A DNA stretch of 64,000 nt, from positions 1,178,001 through 1,242,000 of the forward strand of contig JACAAK010000004.1 in assembly GCA_025093985.1 (NCBI GenBank), in the 5' to 3' direction. The position numbers and the translations under genes were made by a program. The number at the start of each line of letters is the position of its first letter. Within the stretch, counting starts at the first letter, position 1. Below are positions 10,246-19,014 of the stretch, piece by piece. Source of the DNA: Calvatia gigantea. Taxonomy: Eukaryota; Basidiomycota; Agaricomycetes; Agaricales; Lycoperdaceae. The notes under the pieces were generated by a model that saw only the letters and a program-made list of their open reading frames with translations, did not search any database and was not told the origin of the DNA.

Positions 10246-13200
10246 GTTGCGGTAGTCACTTGAACCAGCTAATTACATCGCATTGCGGCAGTCGCTCGAG
10301 CCAGCTTATTGCGGATCCGTTAGACTTTATTGTCAAAGCGAGGTTGACGAAGTGGTTTTTGGAAAATGCGGATTAAATCCAGCGTAATCTCATGAAGGCG
10401 GATTGAAATCCAGCTCAATCAAGGATTGAAGATTCCTTCCACGTAACACATATAGTGCTCGTCTGGTGTCATTCAAACTCTTTTCTTATCTGGTAAGCCG
10501 AAGCTCTTCAGATTATTCCAGTGTATCTTCTCATCCAGTCTGCAAAAGCAGTTTTGTCATCAACGCTAAGCATTTCTCACATGCGCGGATAACTGGAGAA
10601 TTAAATCACAAAAGCGATACCTTCAACTTAATGAAGTTCCTTTGCTGTTAGGCGCAGGATAAGGCGGTCATCGGATTTGGAGTAAGAATGCTGTATCCGT
10701 TGTTCTCCTCCATGCTTTTCAGCATGTTAAGTTTCCTAATACATGTTACTCAATCATATCGCTTTTTAGGGCTTAGAGAGTGTTTATCATGTTACGAACC
10801 ACCGCGGCGCTCATCAATTAAGACGGACCGGCGAAGTGTAGCCATTAAAAGCTTTAATCGTATGCGGTTATTCACCAGTGATTAAGAACTTGTTTTACTG
10901 TACTCCTCCCTCAGCGACGAGTGTTTTTCGATTTAAATGTCAACGCGCATTGTTAATGGCGGATCATTATCGATGCAATTCCAGAAATAAAAAGAATTTT
11001 CTCGCAAGTTTGTTAAGCTATGCGAGGCGAAAGCTCATATGGAGGTGTAACCATCACATATTTTTTAGGATGATGTATCCGAGCTATTGCGCTTTTCTGG
11101 TAGATGCTAGCGTGAACGCATAGCAAGTCTTATGCTTGTCTAACTCTAGTCGGTGAGTCCAAACGAGTTCTTCTTTGAAATTGAACGCCTAATCCATTAT
11201 AGTCTTCCTGTAGGTGACCCGCGTAATGAACAGTGCGGTCTTTCCTAATCAGGTTCAATTGTGCAATGCGTTTCAACCAGCGTTTCTAAGGCCGTCACTT
11301 TTTATGGTTATGTAGATCAATTCGCTGCGGCAGTCACTTGAGCCTGCAAGGCAATGATACTACAAGCCTTTTTTAAGCGGTAGAAATCCTGTAAAGGATG
11401 CGCAAATAATGCATCAAATTGGCGAATATGTCAGCGTAAGACATAGGATATGATGGGCGGAGATTTCTCGAATGGAAATGGAAAGGAATCAGGAGGTGAT
11501 CGTGGAGTGTAATGGAATATATCCTGCGACATCGAAAGATGGCGGATAAAGAAAATGCTATTTCTTGCTTCGTGCAGGTTTTGCTCTCTTCTTTGCAAGT
11601 GAACTGGTTTTACTGCTATCCAGTTACTGAATCATGACGTTTAAGGGTATATTCCCTCATCGAGTAAGGCATCCAAATGTGGATTGTTCGTAGAACATTA
11701 AGCCTTTCTGTGTGCCGCTTGAACTTGAAAGTTCTCGTTAATCAAACGATCGAGGTATATTACATCCCGAATAAGCGATCATGTTTGGGCGGTCATCATG
11801 TTAACTGATGCGCCGCGAAGCCAAACCCACAGTACAGAACCAAATTAATGGTTTATCCCTTGATTTACACAATTAAGTGTCTTCCACTTTAAACACTTGG
11901 ACTGGCGCATTGCGCTCTAGTCAACGCTAGCTATCACTGAGACGGGTAAGACATTCCCGTTGCCATAAAGCTTTTAGGCTCTCAAACTGTAGTGCGGATC
12001 AGTCTCTCTACATCGACCGTTGCGAAAGCATTGGGAGTAGGAGGTTTAAGTGAGTTATTCATGCCACGAACGTTTGCTATTGCTCTCGTTTAGACAAACT
12101 CTCCTCCATAATCAGTTGCGACATTGGCCATTGTCAGCTATACTGTAGAGGTTTCTCAAATGATTCTTAGAGCCTCATAACTTCTTTCGAAGGAGGACAA
12201 CTATCATCATGAGATGAGAAGTCATAGAGTAGCGTCGTAATAGACGACTAACAATTCCATCAAGTCCGAGTATTACGCTCGAGGACGAGGATATTCGTAT
12301 AAAAGATTCTGGATAAAGGTACTGATGCAGTTTCCCTTATGAAATAATCCAGAGTGGCAATGAAATAATGCAATTATCTCGACAAGTCGTATAAGACGAG
12401 TGGAGAAGGCATAATCTTGGGAAGTTTTGTTCGATGATGTCAAACGATATAGTCTAGTAGGCGTAATGTTCAACAACCATACATCTCCTTGCTTATAATC
12501 GCAAGTTCGTGTACAACGATGAGATTGGGTGAACTAATACAGCTCTTCATGACTTATTGCAAAGGCGGTGACCTTTAACGATTGCCTCAAAAGTATTACA
12601 CTTGAGGACATACGTTATAAGATTTCTCAATATAGGTCAGCCGCACACAAATGTAGTGCTACAAATCTTTATCCCTAATGTCATAGACTTAATGCTGGAA
12701 TATGAAAGCAGTTCAGATACTTGTCGTTCCCGAAGGATTCCAGTTTCTTGCCTCAAGCCTAATGTAAAGCGGCGAGGTCTAAGAATTAATTCTGGTGACA
12801 TAGTGCTGAAGCTCAACCGTTATACGTTGGGAGCTATTCTGCTAATTCCTAGACGTGTCGTAATTTCCTTTCTTTGTAATGATGCGATTCACGAGATCCT
12901 CTAGAGGATATTCTTCTCAAGTGAATAGAGCGATTTGCTCCCGCTATCATCTTCATATAACCCGCAAGGATTTCTCACTTGTTGCGTAGAAAAGGATTTA
13001 TAGCTAGCGCTTACATCTCACGCGGCACACCGTTATTCGTAGCATTTATCAAGGAGTATGAAGTCGAAAGTACTACCGTATATCCTTCCATTGGTATCAA
13101 GGTCAGCGACATCCGAAGATGGCGACACAAGAACTCCTCCGGCGCCAAGCTCCGTTTAAAGAGCGGTCTAAAGGATTTCTTAATGAATTCGTCGGCGTGT

Positions 13201-14533
13201 TGCATCGTATGGTGCTATACACATCCTCTTTCTCAATTATAGTTGCTAAATGGTGCGCACAAGTCCTAATCGTGGACGGCGACTTCCATGAAGTCAAACT
13301 TCCTTAAAGCAATCATTGTTATTCCTGTAGTTGGCGGACAAAGCATTTTTAACGTGCTCGTCCATGCTCTGTACTGAAAACAGGTCTTCAAACTTGGGCG
13401 CGTGAACATGCGCTTAACACAAGTGAAGGAACGTTGATGCTAGAAGCAGGGCGCGATATATAGCGACGCGGCTCCTCTATAAGAGAAATAGTATATGGCG
13501 GCAGTCGCTTGAGCCAGCGACATATTTAAACTATATTCTGAAGTATTTCCTGAAACGACATAATGGCGGTATTACCAGCTCATTATCCTTCTCCCCTTAT
13601 TTCCCAGCTGCAAGGACGCGATTAGCGTTCTTCTTCTTGCAATCTTCTTTGGATATTTTTGCGAATGCTACAAGTGCTGCTGCTATTGGCGTAATGCCAT
13701 GGTTTTATTGGTGCTGCAAGCCTTACGGCCGCTGTCTACCATACCAGCGTAAGCGCTGCAAATGTGGCGGCCCACTGCCTTAGCGTGGCATAAAGCGCTT
13801 GAAGCGCGTGAGCAGTCCGTAGAAAGAATAAAGCGGTAGTCGAATAGACGTGGAAGGGGTAAAGTGTTGAAGCCTAAGGCGAAGGAACAAACGGCGGACT
13901 TCTCAAAGATATTTTCTATATCCCAGCTTTATTTGATTAAGCGGGCCTTAGCGGCTTATGACTGCCAGCTTAAGTGGGTCAAATAGCTCAGGTATATGCT
14001 CGTGGTGTGTTATTCTACTCAAGGCGGGACTTGCCCAGTCGACTTGAAACACAAGAACACAAGGCTTATAATTTGCCTGACACTGCGGTGTTTATTGCGG
14101 TCACGAAGACCAGCTAATTTACCAGCAAAGCGGAGTAATATGCTCAGCGTAGATGATACATCATATAGTAAATTACTGAGGCGGATCTGAAGAGAATCCC
14201 AGAAAGCCCAAAGCGTCGTCGTCGATCAGAGAGAGAATACCAGAACAGAGGTGGAGCAACCAGAGCGGAACAGTTCTGCTGCAACCCAGAATGGGGAGCG
14301 GACCTAAAGCGGTCAAACCAGACCGGAGATGACGGTTTGCCAGATCAAAAACCAAGAACGGGTAACAACGTGTCAGCATCATGTAGGACTACTGTGCGTA
14401 GTGCACGCGTTCACAACATGGGTCAGACAGGGTATCAAGTGGACCAAAGGCACCACTGTCTCCCAGGTTGAAAGCGACCGTAGCCTCCTCAAACTCTACC
14501 AGCGTGCTAACGCGGTCCGAGTGAGCGGCGGTC
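10246..14533 (-). other. Non-coding interior of copy B with dispersed GCGGCAGTC motif
   Basis: This 4.3-kb stretch has only short frames and no recognisable domain. The motif GCGGCAGTC followed after a few bases by TTGAGCCAGC, or a variant, recurs near 10247, 10275, 11331, 13497 and 14098, and on the other side of the Tc1 element near 7692 and 7743. Up to about 12450 the sequence is shared with copy A; from about 13076 to 13800 it is shared with fragment C. Confidence 0.6.
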
Positions 14534-14546
14534 GGGGCCCATAACC
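14534..14546 (-). other. Primer binding site of copy B (half tRNA-iMet type)
   Basis: Immediately after the 5' LTR the minus strand reads GGTTATGGGCCCC. This is complementary to the anticodon stem-loop of eukaryotic initiator tRNA-Met (GGGCCCAUAACC), the primer region known from Drosophila copia, where a 5' half of tRNA-iMet primes. The copia element here has the same site. Confidence 0.8.
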
Positions 14547-15092
14547 TGTTGAGAGAACGAGTAGACATCCCAATATAAGTTCACACTACCTAAGCGTGTA
14601 GGCGTCAGCGGTGGAGGGTAGTCGTATTCATCCGGGAGATGGTCCAGTAGGAGAGGCGCGTGGTAGCGGACATAATCCTGCTTATACCAGCGTACTCAGA
14701 GAGTCTTGAGGAGAAGGGAAGCGATGCTTAAAGAAGCTAGCATAGAGGAAAGAAGACATAGTGTCTTATGCCAGAAGGCATACCCAAAGGGGTCTACATA
14801 CTACAATGCTACATAGGGTATATATACTAATAGTCCCTGGTCTGTGCACTCTAAACCCTTATACGGGTGAGGTCTAACTACCAGTAGCATAATGTGTGCA
14901 TACTGTGCATGTCCGCATGTACTAGAAGGTTCCATGCGTAGTATCTACCTGCTACCTACAGTGCGGTATCCTACATGCGTAGTCCATCAATAGATGTCCG
15001 TTATTATCGACCCTCTGAAGGTGAAATACTCGAACCCCGTTTCAGCTATAAATAGACTGAACCAACGTAGTGGTACGGAGCGAGATTCAACA
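14547..15092 (-). repeat. 5' LTR of copy B (546 bp)
   Basis: It matches the 3' LTR at 6749-7294; the differences I saw (near 14640 and 14742) are C/T or G/A at CpG. It is flanked by GGATG at 15093-15097 and by the primer site at 14534-14546. Confidence 0.9.
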
Positions 15093-15097
15093 GGATG
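15093..15097. other. Target-site duplication of copy B, right copy
   Basis: GGATG is the partner of 6744-6748 and is part of the copia integrase codons for the NRTIL region. Confidence 0.9.
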
Positions 15098-16137
15098 GTC
15101 CTATTCACACGTTTGGCTGCTCTATTTTCCTGGGGAGTGTCTAGGTTGGTAATCTCGTGGTGAATCCCTCATGATGCGAAATACTGCTTAAGTGATACTG
15201 AGGCATACTCCCCACCTCCGTCTGTACGAAAATGGTTCAGCCTTTGTCCTGTCTCGACTTTAGCACGTTCAATAAGCCACTTGAGATGCTCCTCAGCTTC
15301 GTCTTTCGATTTTAGCAATACGACCTTGAGGTGGTGTGAGTGTCCATCAAGGAATGTCATGAAATAACGTTCCCCTCCTCGTCCTCGTGGTTCAATGGGT
15401 CCGACGAGATCTGAGAATACCTGATGCAATACAGAAGGGTTCTGGACAGTTGACTCCTTCGGAATGGTGGCTTGAGTCTGTTTCCCTTTGAGACAGGCCT
15501 TGCACATCATCGGATCGTGGTCTTTGTCATTGTTGAGATGCATTCCCTTCACCATTTTCTGCTGAAACAGTTTCTTGACAGATCGAGGCATGATATGGCC
15601 AAGTCGACGATGCCGTGTGGTGATGGAACCAGTGGAGGCAGTCGTTGTCACAATGAGTGCAGTATGATCAGGGAGATTGGCCTCGGAGGCTTGATCTGTG
15701 ACTTCGATGGAGTCCAGGAGTGTGTTGACATTGTCAGATGTGATGATATAAGTGTGTTCAGTGGTTCTGGCCAATGTATTCAGGATGTAGAGACTGTTCT
15801 CCTCGCGAGCTGTCGCTGCGACCTGACCAGCCTTGATAAACTGACATCCTGATTTAGTGAATTCGAGCTTGTATCCACGTCGGCTGAGTGTTGAGACTGA
15901 GAGAAGGTTTCCACTGAGTTCGGGGACATAGTAAACATCAGGGATGATGTGCTCAGTGTCACAACTACCTGTCGAGATCAATAGCTGAACATGTCCAACC
16001 CCAGTTGCGAGGATGAATCGCTCATCTCCCAACCAAACGTGACGTGGCTCCTTGAGCTCCTGATAGGTCACGAACCAATCATGACGAGAACTCATGTGCG
16101 ATGAGGCACCAGAGTCAACAATCCACTTTGATGACAT
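15094..16137 (-). pseudogene. Copia pol, 5' part (protease, GAG-pre-integrase, integrase core)
   Basis: The segment begins with an aspartic protease motif (WIVDSGASSHM), passes through the zinc-binding GAG-pre-integrase region (HRRLGH, then CKACLKGK) and reaches the integrase core with aspartates in FSDLVGP and FRTDGGGEYA. A TGA at 15171-15169 breaks the frame, but the codons after it still read TPQEN, supplying the third acidic residue, up to the insertion of copy B. The ATG at 16137 is in the same frame as gag, separated from it only by the gag TGA, so gag and pol were probably one frame originally. Confidence 0.92.
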
Positions 16138-16143
16138 CTCCTT

Positions 16144-17076
16144 TCATGTAGCGAGTACCTTGGCCATGAAAAGTCGGATTGACTCCTCTTTTGAGTCTTC
16201 ATTGACCACAACCATCTTTGCCGACATATCACCATCCTTCTTCTCCCCAGTCTTTCCTTCCTTCGCAGCTTGGTCTGCCTTCAATTTGCGGCATTTGTGC
16301 TTGAAGTGACCTTTCTTCTTGCAGTACTTGCACTTCTTATCCTTCTTGTCACCATCACCAGACTTGTTGATAAACTTGCCCTTTGACTTCATCTGAGCTA
16401 CAAAGGGAACTTGCGAAGTGCTGAGCTTGAGACTCTTCTCCTCAGTGAGGACTTGAGTAATAACAAGGTCAGTGGTGAGTTTGGACCCATCAGGGCCAGC
16501 AGATGAAGAGTTGAGGATTGTGCAAAGCATGGAATAGGAATCAGGAAGTGCATTGAGCATAGCATGAGCGACAACGGAATCGGACAGTGGCTCGCCCAGT
16601 ATTTTGAGGATGAAAGCTTTGTGACGTATGTCATTGAGCTGAGGTTCCATAGGAGTTTCGTCGGACAGTGTTCCACGAAAAATCTCCTTAATGAGATATG
16701 TGACCGTGTTTTGACCCTTCCCTTCGTAACGACAATGAAGCTTGTCCCAGACATCAAAGGCGGACACAGCATGTATAACACCATTTAAGGGCTCATCCTT
16801 TAAGGTCAGGGTAAGCTGAGCCTTGGCCTCCATGTCACGATATTTCCAGGCATCAATTCGAGTTTGACCAGCAGTGACGGCAGTACTGTCAGTACCCGAG
16901 ACAGGGTCTGGGCATTTTTCAGTGCCATCTACAATTCCCTTGAGTCCTTGCAGCTGGAGGACAGTGGATATGTGAAATTTCCATGTCTGGAAGTTCGCAC
17001 CGTCATTTTCAAGTGATGGGATGTCGTAAAGTCGGTTTGATCCTCCAATCTGAGAAGATCCAGCAGGATTAGACAT
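16144..17076 (-). pseudogene. Copia gag (UBN2-type) with zinc knuckle
   Basis: The 310-residue frame is the capsid-like part of the copia polyprotein, which packages element RNA. The N-terminal half (FQTWKFHISTVLQLQGL, LKDEPLNGVIHAVSAFDVW) is the usual UBN2/gag region, and the CCHC knuckle CKYCKKKGHFKHKC lies near residues 249-262, followed by a Lys-rich tail. It ends in TGA nine bases before the protease ATG in the same frame. The frame itself is intact, but the element is dead, so I list it as part of a pseudogenised element. Confidence 0.9.
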
Positions 17077-17162
17077 TTTGGGGGCTTAAGGAATGAGTGT
17101 GGGAATGAGTGTGAATGAGAATGAGTGGCGATAATGAGTCTGATCGATATTTATAGGCAGGC

Positions 17163-17175
17163 GGGGCCCATAACC
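17163..17175 (-). other. Primer binding site of the copia element
   Basis: The minus strand reads GGTTATGGGCCCC directly after the LTR end, complementary to the anticodon stem-loop of initiator tRNA-Met. This is the copia half-tRNA priming pattern and is identical in core to the site in copy B. Confidence 0.82.
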
Positions 17176-17468
17176 TGTTGTAACGAGCGGCAGGGATCTA
17201 GAGTGAGATAATACACTCAGAATCATAGAACGAGACTATAAATATATTAAGAAATACCTAGAGTGAGATAATACACTATAGGTCATATAAGTAAAGGTAT
17301 AATGCAGTTAAGCATAGTGTAACTCACCTCAGAATCGTAGAACAAGACTGAGGTGTACGAAAGTACAGTAAAGCTCGAAAATAGAGCGATTACATAATGG
17401 CTGATGTAATGAGTGGAACTGAAGAATAGTCCGAAGTAAGTCCTTACAAAGAGGGTATATGCACAACA
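17176..17468 (-). repeat. Copia 5' LTR (293 bp)
   Basis: On the minus strand it begins TGTTGTGCATATACCC and ends CTCGTTACAACA. Its first about 80 bp match the 3' LTR fragment at 4184-4105. An internal direct repeat with the block CTAGAGTGAGATAATACACT occurs at about 17200 and 17258. Confidence 0.88.
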
Positions 17469-17524
17469 GCCTACACACTTAGGTAGTGTGAATTATATTG
17501 GGATGTCTACTTGTTCTCTCAACA
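17469..17524 (+). repeat. LTR tail of the LARD-like family (copy D)
   Basis: These 56 bp match the last bases of the LARD-like LTR in plus orientation, ending TTGTTCTCTCAACA. At least two CpG sites of copy B are TpG or CpA here. The copia LTR begins at the next base, so the copia appears to have inserted inside this LTR. It may belong to a solo LTR or a whole element whose rest lies off the window. Confidence 0.75.
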
Positions 17525-17525
17525 A

Positions 17526-18265
17526 CCCATATATCCTTCCATTAGAACCAAGGTTCACATCATTTTTACAATGGCAATCACAGGGACTCTTCCAGTGCCA
17601 AGCTCTTGTAGGAGCAGTCATAGGATTTCTTAAAGAGTTCGTCGGCATGTTGTACCTTGGTGCTCAAACTAAAACCTCTTTCTCAATTGTAGTTGTTAAA
17701 TAGTGCACACAAGTCCTAATTGTGGACGGCAACTTCCATAAAGTCAAACTTCCTTAAAGCTCCCTTTGTTTTTCCCAACTGTCAGTGGACAAAGCAATGT
17801 GAACATGCTTGTCCCTGCTCTTAGTGACAAAGACCAATTAAGGTCGGCAGTAGGTCTCAAGCTTGGGTGCAATAATGCACTAAACTCAAGCAGAGTAACA
17901 TTGGTACTAGAAGTAGGGCACAATATATGATGACGCAGCTCCTCTACAAGAGAAATAGTATACTGTGGCAACCTTGTGCCAGCGTAGTATTTAGACTACA
18001 TCCAAAAATGTTTCTTGAAACAACATAATGGCGGAATCTCCAGCTCATTATCCTTCTTCCCTTATTTCCCTGCTACAAGGATGCTATAAAGTGTTCTTCT
18101 CCTTGTCGTCTCCTTTGGATAATTTGCATGTGCGGCTACTGCTGCAACTTGGGCGTAATGCCCATGGTTTTATTGGTGCTGCAGACCTTGCAGTCGCTGT
18201 CTACCATACCAGCATAAGTGCTGCTAGTGCTACTGTCCATCGCCTTAGTATGGTGTCTATGTAAT
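17526..18265 (-). mobile_element. Decayed internal fragment of the LARD-like family (copy C)
   Basis: The plus strand here aligns with the plus strand of copy B from about 13076 to 13800, so the fragment has the minus orientation. Shared blocks include ATATCCTTCCATT, GAGAAATAGTATA, ATGGTTTTATTGGTGCTGCA and CAGCTCATTATCCTTC. Almost every CpG of copy B is TpG or CpA here, for example GGCGCCAAGC against AGTGCCAAGC. It is the oldest member of the nest and ends without a visible LTR. Confidence 0.75.
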
Positions 18266-19014
18266 AAATAAATGAGGTCCTGGGTGATGATGTGAAGAGC
18301 TCTAGGGGCGGTGTTCAATGTGACCGTGAAGTGAAATCTGAGGGTTGATGAGCCCGTACTCGAAGTTTTAAATAACGGTTCCAACTTGATCCATGGAAGC
18401 AGTCACACGATTTTATGGCAACTGTTGCGCGGTGCGGCGCGGTGCTTCTATTTTCTTCGAACAGCTGGGCTAGGCGGTGCCTTGCGCTGGAACCTACCTG
18501 ATACAACCACGAGGAGAGCGCCAAGTACCGACCATTGGGCGGCGAACTTAATCAGAAATTTTACCCTCAAGAATAAGTATTGGAGGACTGTCTTAGAATC
18601 ACCACATCCTGTCAGAGTGGCTAGTCTTTTGAGAACAAGTTCTGGGCACGTAGCTCTGCGCCCCGCAGGTCGCGCCAGTGGCCGCACCAGTCAGCGGGGT
18701 ATCAATGTCCTGGGAAACGGAATTTCAGATCCTTTCAGAGGCCGATGGGGGAGTCACAAACCTCTAAGGAATGGCTCCAATTTGACCTTTCAAAACACCC
18801 ACATAATCCTTCATGTTTGTTGGGCGCTGCAAGTGCAGTGTTCCTTTTTGATCAAAACAGCAGGGCCAAGTGGCGCTTCGTGGTAAGATATCCAATGTGG
18901 CCACCAGAAGCCTATAGAAGCTGGGACTTTCCTCGGAAAAAAATCAACCTTCCCAATTCAAACGACTGTTATCATATACATAGTTTCGCTTGCTCAAAAG
19001 CTAAAGAATTCTGT
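18266..19014. other. Intergenic, nothing identified
   Basis: Short frames only, none with a recognisable domain. It separates the transposon nest from the 3' end of the carboxypeptidase gene. Confidence 0.5.

Larger units (their letters stand above)
6749..15092 (-). mobile_element. LARD-like LTR retrotransposon, copy B (complete, 8.3 kb with Tc1 inside)
   Basis: This full-length minus-strand element has a 5' LTR at 15092-14547, a primer binding site at 14546-14534, a polypurine tract at 7305-7295, a 3' LTR at 7294-6749 and GGATG target duplications. The two LTRs differ at only a few sites, of which I saw two, both CpG transitions, so insertion was recent. Without the Tc1 element the interior is about 5.6 kb and encodes no gag, protease, integrase, RT or RNase H that I can read. 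It therefore fits a large retrotransposon derivative moved in trans, probably by copia-type machinery since it shares the copia primer site. Confidence 0.85.
4105..17468 (-). mobile_element. Ty1/copia LTR retrotransposon, interrupted by copies A and B
   Basis: Element order on the minus strand is 5' LTR (17468-17176), primer site (17175-17163), gag (17076-16144), protease and integrase N-part (16137-15094), inserted copy B (15092-6749), integrase rest, reverse transcriptase and RNase H (6748-4207), then the start of the 3' LTR (4184-4105). The protease-integrase-RT-RNase H order is diagnostic for Ty1/copia. Several in-frame stops show that it is dead. It lies directly against an LTR tail of the LARD-like family at 17469, so it probably inserted into that LTR. 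Confidence 0.9.

Noticed and set aside
1..12450. Giant palindrome as one terminal-inverted-repeat transposon
   Set aside because: The arms end in ordinary LTRs with TG...CA ends, and the centre is copia pol with a target duplication that belongs to copy B alone, so two separate insertions explain the symmetry.
14173..14382. Small frame after the primer site of copy B as a gag remnant
   Set aside because: The translation has no zinc knuckle and no gag-like sequence, and the frame is only 69 codons.
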